Of a DNA stretch of 23,845 nt, positions 1 through 7,522 are shown in pieces. Position 1 is the stretch's first letter, and each line of letters starts with the position of its first letter. A program made the translations under genes and the position numbers. This DNA comes from Syntrophaceae bacterium UBA1163. GTDB lineage: Bacteria; Desulfobacterota; BSN033; UBA1163. Where the stretch lies: positions 1 through 23,845 of the forward strand of contig DBZJ01000139.1 in NCBI GenBank assembly GCA_002311635.1. Direction: 5' to 3'. Below the pieces are notes generated by a model. The model worked only from the letters and a program-made list of their open reading frames with translations. It searched no databases and was not told where the DNA came from.

Positions 1-1
1 G

Positions 2-1867
2 GGCTCAAAGAAAACGGAATCGAAAGTGAATAAGGCTGTCGAGAAAAAAGTCTACAAAAAGGAGGAAGGAGAGGCGCTCTTCCGGAATATTCTTTTCACC
101 ACAGATTACGGAAAACTGAGCGATGCTGATCTCGTGATTGAGGCTGCTTTCGAGAGGATCGATGTCAAGAATAAAATCTTTGCGCAATGTGAGCAGGTAT
201 GTCCGAAGACAGCCATCCTGGCCTCCAACTCTTCTCACATGGTCCCTGACGAGATCTTCGAAAAGGTAAAGGACAAAACGCGGTGCCTGGCCCTCCATTA
301 CTTCTTCCCAGCAGAGAGAAATATGGCGTTTGAGATCATTCCGGCGAAGCAGACCGACCCTTCGTTGGTCGAATATTTGGCGAAATTCTACGAATTCATC
401 GGCAAGGCCCCGATCCGGGTGAAGGGTCGTTACGGCTTTGCTTTGAATCCTATTTTTGAGGGAATCTTCCTTGCCGCCGCTTTGGCGGTCGAGAAGGGGC
501 TTGCCAGCGTCAAGCAGGCAGATGCCATCGTTCAGAAAGCGCTCGGAATGGGTGTGGGGCCATTCACAGCTCACAATCTTGCGGGTGGAAATCCCCTCAC
601 CCAGCATGGTCTCACGGGGATGACTTCAGCGATCATGCCTTGGTTCCGTTCCCCGAAGATATTGGACGACCAAGTCAAATCGGGCAAACCCTGGGGAACA
701 GCCGGAAGAGGCGAGACCGTTGAGTATACCCAAGAGGTCCATGAGGCGGTTTCCGACAGAGTGATCGGGGCTTATTTCGGGATGGCCTGCGAAATCGTGG
801 AGAGCGAGATTAGCAATATCAGCGATATGGATTTGGGAGTGGATGTGGGACTGGTGATGTCTCCCCCTTTTCAAATGATGAACAAAGTCGAGATCAAGAA
901 GTCTTTGGAATTGGTAGAAGCCTATGCCAAAGAGAATCCCGGGTTTAAGGTGGCCGGGATCCTCAAGAAGCAGGCGGCATCGGGCAGACCCTGGAAGATC
1001 CCGGTGGTGATTAGAGAGGATAAAGGCGATATCGCTGTTGTTAAGATTCGGAGGCCAAAGGTCCTCAATGCGCTCAATGAGGACGTTTTCGAGCAGTTAA
1101 AAGAGATCTTCCTCGACATCCAGAAGGATCCAAAGATCAAGGGCGCGGTTCTGACAGGCTTCGGAACAAGGGCTTTTGTCTCCGGTGCGGACATTGGAAT
1201 GCTGGCCTCTCAAAAAACGGCCAAGGAAGGAGAAGAGGGATGTCTCAAGAACTATTCTGTCCTGGATCTGATCGAGAATCTGGGTAAGCCTGTGGTCTGC
1301 GCCATGAATGGGCTTGCCTTTGGCGGCGGAAATGAAATCGCCATGGCCTGCACTGCACGGATTGCCAAGAAGGGTCAGAAGGTCTTGGCGGGTCAGCCCG
1401 AACCAAAGCTTGGTTTCATCCCTGGAGCGGGCGGAACCCAGAGACTTCCAAGATGGATAGGATTGGAAAGGGCCTGGCCCATCCTTCGGAGCTCGAACCC
1501 CATTTCCTCAGCTCAGGCCAAAGAGATCGGCTTGATCCAGGAGGAGGTGGAGGGCGATGTCGTCGAGGCCGGTATCAATTGGGTAAAGAATATTCTCTCG
1601 GGGAAAGTGAAGGTTCCTTCAATCCCCAAAGGCCCCATCCCTGTCCCCTCGAAGCTTCCAGAGGTCGATATCGGACATTTGAGCCGGAAGATTGATTCAC
1701 TCCTCCAAAAGGCCATTTTGGAAGGCGCAAAAATGCCCCTTGCAGACGGATTGAAACTCGAAGCCAAGATCTTTGGCGAATGTTTCGCGACCGAGGACAG
1801 GAATATCGGGATCGATAATTTTATGAAACATGGCGCGAAGGTAAACGCAAACTTTGTCCATAAATAA
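2..1867 (+). CDS. 3-hydroxyacyl-CoA dehydrogenase / enoyl-CoA hydratase fusion, 5' partial
   Basis: Bifunctional beta-oxidation enzyme that would hydrate an enoyl-CoA and oxidise the resulting 3-hydroxyacyl-CoA with NAD. The frame is open to the window edge, so the GTG at 26 is probably internal; the Rossmann glycine motif lies upstream and is not visible. Numbered from that GTG, residues 1-130 are the rest of the NAD domain, with the catalytic pair seen as H91 (LALHYFFPA) and E103 (FEII). Residues 135-310 are the C-terminal dehydrogenase domain. Residues 330-530 are a crotonase domain with SGADIGML, E437 in GGGNEIAMAC and E459 in GQPEPKLGF, the two catalytic glutamates. The dehydrogenase-first order is the reverse of FadB/FadJ and matches archaeal-type fusions. 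Next to aromatic genes it may serve pimeloyl-CoA-like or glutaryl-CoA steps; the substrate is inferred. Confidence 0.88.
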   Translation, partial: GSKKTESKVNKAVEKKVYKKEEGEALFRNILFTTDYGKLSDADLVIEAAFERIDVKNKIFAQCEQVCPKTAILASNSSHMVPDEIFEKVKDKTRCLALHYFFPAERNMAFEIIPAKQTDPSLVEYLAKFYEFIGKAPIRVKGRYGFALNPIFEGIFLAAALAVEKGLASVKQADAIVQKALGMGVGPFTAHNLAGGNPLTQHGLTGMTSAIMPWFRSPKILDDQVKSGKPWGTAGRGETVEYTQEVHEAVSDRVIGAYFGMACEIVESEISNISDMDLGVDVGLVMSPPFQMMNKVEIKKSLELVEAYAKENPGFKVAGILKKQAASGRPWKIPVVIREDKGDIAVVKIRRPKVLNALNEDVFEQLKEIFLDIQKDPKIKGAVLTGFGTRAFVSGADIGMLASQKTAKEGEEGCLKNYSVLDLIENLGKPVVCAMNGLAFGGGNEIAMACTARIAKKGQKVLAGQPEPKLGFIPGAGGTQRLPRWIGLERAWPILRSSNPISSAQAKEIGLIQEEVEGDVVEAGINWVKNILSGKVKVPSIPKGPIPVPSKLPEVDIGHLSRKIDSLLQKAILEGAKMPLADGLKLEAKIFGECFATEDRNIGIDNFMKHGAKVNANFVHK

Positions 1868-1916
1868 GAATCGGAAACAAAAATTTCTCCCTCTCCCCTG
1901 GTAGAAGATGGAGGTT

Positions 1917-1937
1917 ATGCTGAACTGGTTTCAGCAT
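1917..1937. repeat. Perfect 8-bp inverted repeat between the HAD-ECH gene and hcrB
   Basis: ATGCTGAA, loop CTGGT, TTCAGCAT. It lies in the 110-bp gap after the fusion gene. No T-tract follows, so it is a poor intrinsic terminator. It could be an operator or an mRNA hairpin at the head of the hcr transcript. I saw no convincing -35/-10 pair in this gap. Confidence 0.5.
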
Positions 1938-1977
1938 CTCGTTCAATGCGTTTGTATGAGTTTGAAAGGAACGAACG

Positions 1978-2964
1978 GTGCGCCTGCCGAAATTTGAATA
2001 CCTCGAACCGAAAACTCTTCAAGAAGCAGTCAGAGCCCTCGCCTCGGACGCTAAAAGATCCGTTCTCCTCGCTGGAGGAACAGACCTTTTGGTCAACATG
2101 AAACATAGAGTCATTGAGCCCAAACAGGTCATCAACCTTAAGACGATTCCAAAACTAGCCTATGTCAAGAATGTGAAGGATGAACTGAGGATCGGAGCTT
2201 TGGCCACCCTCCACGATCTCTCTTCGTCACGGGTGATTCAGGAGAGATTCCCTATTCTTTCCCATGTGGCTACGAAAGTCGGAGCTTACGCCCTTCAGGC
2301 CATGGGGACCCTGGGTGGAAATCTCTGTCAGGGGAATCGGTGCCGGTTCTATAATCAATCCGCTTTTTGGAGAGGCGCGAAACCCCCGTGTTACAAGGCA
2401 GGAGGGAAACTCTGCCACGTGGTCCGGAAACCCGGAGAATGTCATTCCACCTATTGTGGGGATATGGCTCCCGTACTCATCGCTTTGGAGGCCCAAGTCA
2501 GGGTTGTGGGACCAAACGGAGAACGGGTACTCTCTCTTAGCAAGCTATACTCTCGGGATGGGAAAAGACCTCTCTCCCTAAGAAAGGGTGAAATCTTGAA
2601 AGAGGTGCTCATCCCCCCTCCTTCCGGAAAAACCCTCTATCTCAAATGGAGACGAAGGGAGTCCATCGAATTTCCTATCGTCTCCTTAGCTCTTCATATT
2701 GAAAAAGACGGAACTGAAAAAATTGGAAAGGCGAGGATTATTTTTAGCGCAGTCGGCTCCGGACCGGTAGAGACGATAGGAGCAGAAGAGATGCTGGAGA
2801 GTTCGTCTCTTGACAATCGAACCATCGAGAGGGTCTCCAATCAGGCCGCCAAAGAAATTTCCCCGATGCGGACCTCCATTTATTCCCCCTCTTACAAGAG
2901 AAGGATGGCGGGAATTCTGTTGAGGCAAGCATTGGAGAATTTCCAAATTCCAAATCCCAAATAA
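1978..2964 (+). CDS. hcrB: 4-hydroxybenzoyl-CoA reductase, FAD/[4Fe-4S] (beta) subunit
   Basis: FAD-binding subunit of the molybdenum enzyme that reductively removes the para hydroxyl of 4-hydroxybenzoyl-CoA, giving benzoyl-CoA. The 328-residue protein has the FAD motif AGGTDLLV (residues 32-39) and the second FAD motif TLGGNLCQ (111-118). Between the FAD domain parts is an insertion with C122, C138, C146 and C155, in the context RCRFYNQSAFW. The Thauera HcrB loop binds an extra [4Fe-4S] cluster with four cysteines, as I recall at these same positions; ordinary xanthine dehydrogenase FAD subunits lack it. Start is GTG at 1978 with AAAGGA about 8 bases upstream. The last residues (QIPNPK) are encoded by a dispersed repeat. 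It is followed by the [2Fe-2S] and Mo subunits. R. palustris HbaD is the equivalent protein. Confidence 0.9.
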   Translation: MRLPKFEYLEPKTLQEAVRALASDAKRSVLLAGGTDLLVNMKHRVIEPKQVINLKTIPKLAYVKNVKDELRIGALATLHDLSSSRVIQERFPILSHVATKVGAYALQAMGTLGGNLCQGNRCRFYNQSAFWRGAKPPCYKAGGKLCHVVRKPGECHSTYCGDMAPVLIALEAQVRVVGPNGERVLSLSKLYSRDGKRPLSLRKGEILKEVLIPPPSGKTLYLKWRRRESIEFPIVSLALHIEKDGTEKIGKARIIFSAVGSGPVETIGAEEMLESSSLDNRTIERVSNQAAKEISPMRTSIYSPSYKRRMAGILLRQALENFQIPNPK

Positions 2965-2968
2965 AACC
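2938..2968 (+). repeat. Dispersed AT-rich repeat forming the hcrB 3' end
   Basis: Core CCAAATTCCAAATCCCAAAT, followed by AAA. It supplies the last codons and stop codon of hcrB. A close copy lies at 7328-7357 after livK, and inverted relatives at about 7421-7460, so this is a family of short dispersed repeats. Confidence 0.6.
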
Positions 2969-2976
2969 CAATGCCC

Positions 2977-3002
2977 ACCCTCTCCCTTGGAGGAGAGGGT
3001 GG
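2977..3002. repeat. GC-rich palindromic dispersed repeat, type CCCTCTCC/GGAGAGGG
   Basis: CCACCCTCTCC, short loop, GGAGAGGGTGG: 11-bp arms. It lies between hcrB and hcrC. Relatives are at 5967-6012 and 13728-13780, and a degenerate arm near 1889-1913. It would form a strong hairpin in the hcr mRNA between two cistrons. Confidence 0.65.
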
Positions 3003-3025
3003 AGGTGAGGGGAAAAGAGGTTGTT

Positions 3026-3487
3026 GTGAAACGTATCATCACACTCAACGTCAATGGTGAAGAGTTCGAGTTCCTCACAGAAGTCCACAGAACCCTTCTT
3101 GAGGTTTTGAGAGAGGACCTGGGTCTGACAGGAACAAAGCGCGGTTGCGATTTGGGCACCTGCGGAGCTTGCACCGTCCTGATCGAGGGGAAACCTTATC
3201 TTTCTTGCTTGACCTTAGCCGCTGATGTCCAGGGAAAGAAGATTGTCACCATCGAAGGCCTCGCTCAAGACGGAGAACCTCACCCTCTTCAGAAAGCCTT
3301 CGTCCAAAAGGGGGCCATCCAGTGCGGATTCTGCACACCCGGGATGATCCTGATGGCCAAGGCCTTCCTCGACGAAAACCCCAATCCCTCAGAGGAAGAA
3401 GTGAAGCAGGCAATCTCCGGAAACATCTGCCGTTGCACCGGCTATACAAAGATTGTGGAGGCGATTCTATCGCTAACTCATAAATAA
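3026..3487 (+). CDS. hcrC: 4-hydroxybenzoyl-CoA reductase, [2Fe-2S] (gamma) subunit
   Basis: Small electron-transfer subunit carrying two [2Fe-2S] clusters that link the FAD/[4Fe-4S] subunit to the molybdenum site. The plant-type ferredoxin domain has C41, C46, C49 and C61 (GCDLGTCGACT). The C-terminal helical domain has C100, C103, C135 and C137 (QCGFCTPG and ICRCTGY). I chose the GTG at 3026 (153 residues) because AAGAGG lies five bases upstream and family members begin just before the first beta strand. A longer frame from TTG at 2987 would translate the palindromic repeat and is unlikely. Family proteins are about 150-165 residues. The cysteine pattern alone fits any xanthine dehydrogenase family small subunit; the assignment rests on the neighbouring HcrB-type subunit. 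Confidence 0.9.
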   Translation: MKRIITLNVNGEEFEFLTEVHRTLLEVLREDLGLTGTKRGCDLGTCGACTVLIEGKPYLSCLTLAADVQGKKIVTIEGLAQDGEPHPLQKAFVQKGAIQCGFCTPGMILMAKAFLDENPNPSEEEVKQAISGNICRCTGYTKIVEAILSLTHK

Positions 3488-3496
3488 TGGAAGTAC

Positions 3497-3541
3497 GGAC
3501 ACAGGACACGGACACGGTCACGAAATTTCGAGGAGTTCCTC
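3497..3541 (+). promoter_or_regulatory. hcrC-hcrA gap: short tandem repeat, palindrome and hairpin-embedded ribosome binding site
   Basis: Three GGACAC units at 3497, 3504 and 3510 and a degenerate GGTCAC at 3516 are followed by the palindrome CGAAATTTCG (3521-3530). Next comes GAGGA-GT-TCCTC (3530-3541), which ends directly at the hcrA ATG. The Shine-Dalgarno GAGGAG lies inside this last small stem, so it could be partly hidden. Confidence 0.45.
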
Positions 3542-5821
3542 ATGAATAAATTGGATGTGGTTGGAAAGCGAGAACCCATGCTCGACGCATGGGAGAAGGC
3601 AACGGGCCGGGCACGGTTCACAGACGATCTTGCCTTTCCGGGCATGCTTTACGGAAAGATATTGCGAAGCCCTCTTGCCCATGCGAAAATCCTCCACCTT
3701 GATCTCACCGGAGCAGAGAAAGTGACCGGAGTCAAGGGAGCAATTGGAGGAGAGGATATTCCAAAGAAAAAATATGGCATTGTTCCCATGGCGAAGGATG
3801 AATACGCGCTCGCCATCGGCAAGGTTCGCTACGTCGGGGACGAAGTCGCGGCGGTTGTCGCAACCTCCCTGGATGCGGCAGAGGAGGCCCTTTCGAAGAT
3901 CCAGGTGGATTACGAAGAACTCCCGGCGGTCTTCGACCCCGTCGAGGCGATGCAGCCCGGGGCTCCCGTTATCCACGAGGAAGTCCACAACAACGTAAGC
4001 GCTTCCATCCGGAAGGAATTTGGAAACGTGGAGAAGGCCTTCGGTGAATCGGACTTTCTTTTTGAAGATACCTTTGAGACTCAGGCCGTCAACCACTGTC
4101 CGCTCGAACCTCAGGCCGCCCTGGCCGTAGTCGATCCTTCAGGAAAAGTGACGCTCTACGCTTCCACTCAAATTCCTTTCTTTCTCAGAAGGAATCTGGC
4201 AACCACACTCGACATTCCGGAAAGCAAGGTTCGCGTGATCAAGCCAAAAGTCGGAGGAGGATTTGGCCAGAAAATCGACCTCTATGCCAAGGACTTCTGT
4301 GCCGCTTTCTTCGCCATGAAAACAAAGAAACCTGTCAAATTCGTCTATGAACGCGAAGAAGTTTTTACCTCAACCAGACAGCGACACCCGATGCACATTC
4401 AACTCAAGACAGGGATGCGAAAGGACGGAACCATCCTGGCCCAGCAGTTCAAGGTCATTGCGGACGGAGGTGCCTATAACAGCACAGCCCCCCTGATGAT
4501 TACCCTGGCTTGTTATTTTATCATGCTCCCATACCGTCTGGAAAACCTTCTCTTTGAAGGCTACCACGTTTACACCAATAAGCCTGTCGGAGGTGCCATG
4601 AGGGGGCACGGAATTCCTCAAGTCCGATTTGCGGTCGAGGCTCAACTCGATCACGTTGCTGAAAAGATGGGCATCGACCCGTTGGACCTCCGATTAAAAA
4701 ATGCCTTTCAGGCTGGGGCACCTCATCCTGCAAAACTGCGAGTCCAGACCTGCGGGTTTAGTGATACGCTGAAGACGGCGGCAAAAGGGATCGGCTGGGA
4801 GGAGAAGAGAGGCAAGCTCCCCTTCGGCAGGGGTGTGGGCCTCGCGGGCGCCAGCTTCCCGAGCGGGGTCAGCAATATGAGCCACATCTCCTCGGGTGCC
4901 ATGGTGAAGATCGAGCGGGACGGCAGCATTACGCTTCTGACTGGCGCCGCGGACATCGGCCAGGGCGCTGAGACCGTCATCTCTCAGATCGTTGCAGAGG
5001 AGCTGGGCGTTCCTCTCGAGGATATTCGGATTACCGCTGCCGATACAGAGATCACCCCCCTCGACCCCGGAACATTCGGCAGCGGCGTCACATTGAGGGC
5101 AGGCAATGCAGCCAAAATAGCTTCTCAAGAAGCCAGAGAAAAGCTCTTCGAAGCCGTGGCGGAGAAGATGGAAGTCAACGTTAAGGAACTGGAAGCCAGG
5201 AATCGCCGAATTTATGTCAAAGGAAGTCCTGAAAGGGGAATGTCTTTTAAAGAGGCGATTAAATTCTATCAATATTCGGACCGCCCCATGCCTATCATAG
5301 GCCGCGGTTCTTACCAGCCTCCGGCCAAAGAGCCCACTACGCTTCTCAAAGAGGATGGAAATTTTTCTCCCGCCTATTCTTTTATGACTCAGGCCGCTGA
5401 AGTGGAGGTCGATACAAAAACAGGAAAGGTGAAAGTCTTAAAGATGGTGGCAAGCCACGATTGCGGCAAGGCCATCAATCCCATGCTGGTGGAAGGTCAG
5501 CTGGAGGGGTCTGTCGTCGGAGGAATGGGACAGGCGCTTTATGAAGAAGTGATCACAGAGAAAGGACGGGTCCTGAATCCGTCGTTCCTCGACTATGGCA
5601 TCCCAACGGCCATGGAGGCTCCTTCCATTACCTCTGTGGAGGTCGAGACGAACGATCCAGAGGGCCCCTTCGGCGCCAAAGAATCGGGGGAGGGAACCCA
5701 GTTAGCCCCGGCGCCGGCCATCATAAATGCCATTTATGATGCCATCGGCGTCAGGTTCAAAACCCTTCCGGTCACACCTGAAAAGATTCTCCAGGCCCTT
5801 GACGAGAAGAAGAAAGAATAA
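3542..5821 (+). CDS. hcrA: 4-hydroxybenzoyl-CoA reductase, molybdopterin (alpha) catalytic subunit
   Basis: Catalytic subunit of the xanthine oxidase family that holds molybdopterin cytosine dinucleotide and dehydroxylates 4-hydroxybenzoyl-CoA. Length is 759 residues, close to the about 769 of Thauera HcrA. The N-terminal a/b hammerhead domain (residues 1-130) starts with the typical KREPMLDAWEKATGRARFTDD-like opening. Cofactor-binding motifs are GGGFGQK (238-244) and GGAMRGHGIPQ (350-360). The active-site glutamate is E714 in GAKESGEG. It is preceded by GAGGAG. It is the last gene of the hcrBCA set; this order differs from hcrCAB of Thauera. Sequence alone cannot exclude another aromatic CoA substrate, but the HcrB-type partner makes 4-hydroxybenzoyl-CoA the best guess. 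Confidence 0.88.
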   Translation: MNKLDVVGKREPMLDAWEKATGRARFTDDLAFPGMLYGKILRSPLAHAKILHLDLTGAEKVTGVKGAIGGEDIPKKKYGIVPMAKDEYALAIGKVRYVGDEVAAVVATSLDAAEEALSKIQVDYEELPAVFDPVEAMQPGAPVIHEEVHNNVSASIRKEFGNVEKAFGESDFLFEDTFETQAVNHCPLEPQAALAVVDPSGKVTLYASTQIPFFLRRNLATTLDIPESKVRVIKPKVGGGFGQKIDLYAKDFCAAFFAMKTKKPVKFVYEREEVFTSTRQRHPMHIQLKTGMRKDGTILAQQFKVIADGGAYNSTAPLMITLACYFIMLPYRLENLLFEGYHVYTNKPVGGAMRGHGIPQVRFAVEAQLDHVAEKMGIDPLDLRLKNAFQAGAPHPAKLRVQTCGFSDTLKTAAKGIGWEEKRGKLPFGRGVGLAGASFPSGVSNMSHISSGAMVKIERDGSITLLTGAADIGQGAETVISQIVAEELGVPLEDIRITAADTEITPLDPGTFGSGVTLRAGNAAKIASQEAREKLFEAVAEKMEVNVKELEARNRRIYVKGSPERGMSFKEAIKFYQYSDRPMPIIGRGSYQPPAKEPTTLLKEDGNFSPAYSFMTQAAEVEVDTKTGKVKVLKMVASHDCGKAINPMLVEGQLEGSVVGGMGQALYEEVITEKGRVLNPSFLDYGIPTAMEAPSITSVEVETNDPEGPFGAKESGEGTQLAPAPAIINAIYDAIGVRFKTLPVTPEKILQALDEKKKE

Positions 5822-6049
5822 GAGATCCATTCAGTTTCTCTCGGATGCGATTCCTCACGATCTCTTAGTATTACGTCTCAGAAATTCCTTGAATAAGTAT
5901 TGAGGTCCCGTTTTATAAGAGCAAAGATGCTCTCTATTGCACCTCGTCAATGATTCCAGGGCCTTGCCCCTCGCCCCATCCCTCTCCCCGGCGGAGAGAG
6001 GGGAGTGAGGGGGCTGGATCTCCCCCTTCTATCTTCAACTCAAAAAGGC
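5822..6049. other. Intergenic region after hcrA with hairpin and GC-rich repeat
   Basis: No gene seen. A small hairpin AGAGCA-AAGA-TGCTCT lies at 5918-5933. A large GC-rich palindromic repeat lies at about 5967-6012 (CCCCATCCCTCTCC ... GGAGAGAGGGGAG), the same family as 2977-3002. Neither has a clean T-tract, though the large one may still reduce read-through from hcrA into livK. Confidence 0.55.
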
Positions 6050-6079
6050 TTGACAACGTTCTCTCGGGCAAATGATAAT
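6050..6079 (+). promoter_or_regulatory. Sigma-70-type promoter of the liv operon
   Basis: TTGACA (6050-6055), 18-base spacer, GATAAT (6074-6079). This predicts transcription start near 6086 and a leader of about 45 bases before livK. Confidence 0.65.
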
Positions 6080-6097
6080 AACTCAAATTCTGTAATA

Positions 6098-6113
6098 TGT
6101 TAATCACTTAACA
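6098..6113. promoter_or_regulatory. Candidate operator downstream of the liv promoter
   Basis: Perfect inverted repeat TGTTAA-TCAC-TTAACA, about +12 to +28 from the predicted start. The position fits a repressor site. Its arms differ from the GTTCAC-N4-GTGAAC sites near the IclR gene, so a different regulator may act here. Confidence 0.4.
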
Positions 6114-6130
6114 CGGTTAGGAGGTGGAAA

Positions 6131-7318
6131 ATGAAAAAAATGTCAGTCATTTTTGCTGTGTCGTTTCTTGCGGCTTTTTTTGCAGGCAGTCTCTTCGCAC
6201 AAGAGGTGAAGTTCGCCATTCCTCTTCCTCTAACGGGGACGAACGCAAAATTCGGCGAAATAGAAAAAAGGTCTTATGAGATTGCCATGGAAGAGATCAA
6301 CGCCAAAGGCGGGGTGAAAGGCAAAAAGATTGTTCTGGTGTTCGAAGATTCCCAGGGTAAACCGGAGGTAGCGAGGTCTATCGCAGAAAAGCTGATTGAT
6401 GTAAAGAAGCAGCCCGTCATCTTCGGGGAATACAGTTCTTCCTGTTCAAAAGCTATTGCAGCTGTTGCAGAAGAGAGGAAAACTCCTTACCTGGTGGTGA
6501 CCGGCGCCACGGACGACATCACGCAACAGAACTACAAGTATGTGTTTCGTTTGAACCCCACGAATGCCTACTATGCGAGCGGGCTGATATCCTTCTTCAA
6601 AGAAGTCGTAAAGCCCATGTCGATTGCCATCCTGTATGAAAGCTCCGATTTCGGCACTTCCGGTGCAGAGGACATGGTCAAACAGGCCGAAAAATTCCCG
6701 ATGAAAGTTTTGACGAAAGAGCAATACGAAAAAGGGGCGGTTGATTTTAAACCGATCCTCTCCAAAGTCAAGTCAGAAAAACCGGATGTGATCTACATGG
6801 TCTCTTACGTGATGGATGCATCCTTGCTGATGCGGCAGATCAAAGAGCTTAGGATCGATGCAAAGCTTTATGCGGGCGGCGCAGCGGGTTTTGCCATTCC
6901 CGAATTCATCCAAAGTGCCAAGGAAGCGGCGGAATACGTGGTCACAGCCACGCTCTGGAGTCCGCAGGTGGTTTACCCGGGGGCCAAGGAGTTTGCTGAG
7001 AAATACAAGAAACTCTACCAGGACTATCCTTCTTATCACGGTGCGGAGGCATATTCGGCCCTTTATATCATCAAGGATGTTCTGACCAGGGCAAAGTCTT
7101 GGACACCCGATGGCATTCGGGTGGCCATGAAGGGAACGAATATGGTAACGGCCTTCGGTCCGATTAGATTCGAGGATAAAGCGGGCTATACGAATCAGAA
7201 CTTCATGGACACCCTGGTGTTGCAGGTGATCAATGGCCAGTTCGAAACCATCTGGCCCCAGAAATACGCCACCAAGAAGTACGTTTATCCGATCCCAAGA
7301 TGGAGGGATAGGAAGTAG
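6131..7318 (+). CDS. ABC transporter periplasmic substrate-binding protein, LivK/aromatic acid type
   Basis: Periplasmic receptor of a hydrophobic amino acid/aromatic acid (HAAT) importer. The 395-residue product begins with a clear Sec signal peptide (MKK, hydrophobic core to residue 21, likely cut after SLFA at residue 23). The mature part starts with EVKFAIPLPLTGTNAKFGE, typical of Peripla_BP_6 (type I) receptors. Start is ATG at 6131 after TTAGGAGGTG, a strong Shine-Dalgarno. It is first in a five-gene set with permeases and ATPases. Members of this family bind branched-chain amino acids, amides, or aromatic acids (for example the HbaE and CouP receptors of R. palustris). Placement right after hcrBCA favours an aromatic carboxylate, but ligand choice cannot be read from the sequence. 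Confidence 0.85.
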   Translation: MKKMSVIFAVSFLAAFFAGSLFAQEVKFAIPLPLTGTNAKFGEIEKRSYEIAMEEINAKGGVKGKKIVLVFEDSQGKPEVARSIAEKLIDVKKQPVIFGEYSSSCSKAIAAVAEERKTPYLVVTGATDDITQQNYKYVFRLNPTNAYYASGLISFFKEVVKPMSIAILYESSDFGTSGAEDMVKQAEKFPMKVLTKEQYEKGAVDFKPILSKVKSEKPDVIYMVSYVMDASLLMRQIKELRIDAKLYAGGAAGFAIPEFIQSAKEAAEYVVTATLWSPQVVYPGAKEFAEKYKKLYQDYPSYHGAEAYSALYIIKDVLTRAKSWTPDGIRVAMKGTNMVTAFGPIRFEDKAGYTNQNFMDTLVLQVINGQFETIWPQKYATKKYVYPIPRWRDRK

Positions 7319-7522
7319 ACCGACAAGCACCAAATTCCAAGTCCCAAATCTCAAATAAATTTCAATCATCCAAATTCGAAACGAAATAGGTTTGGTCATT
7401 TTGAAATTCGGGTTTGGAGCTTATTTGGGATTTGGGATTTGCGGTTTGGAATTTAATGCACGGATATTGCCGAAGGCACAGGGGCTTGAACGGTTGAAGT
7501 GTTGCGATAGGAAGGAAAACCG
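7319..7522. repeat. livK-livH gap filled by inverted AT-rich dispersed repeats
   Basis: A CCAAATTCCAAGTCCCAAAT-type unit (7328-7357) faces a TTATTTGGGATTTGGGATTTG-like unit (about 7421-7460), giving a long imperfect hairpin between livK and livH. The left unit matches the hcrB 3' end repeat. Such a structure could stabilise the upstream livK message, which is usually needed in excess over the permeases; this role is inferred. No gene is seen in the gap. Confidence 0.55.

Noticed and set aside
2987..3025. Longer hcrC from TTG 2987
   Set aside because: The extra 13 codons are read from a palindromic dispersed repeat, and the GTG at 3026 has its own Shine-Dalgarno.
4694..5272. Long minus-strand reading frame inside hcrA
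   Set aside because: Shadow frame of the GC-rich hcrA coding sequence; no family match or ribosome binding site.
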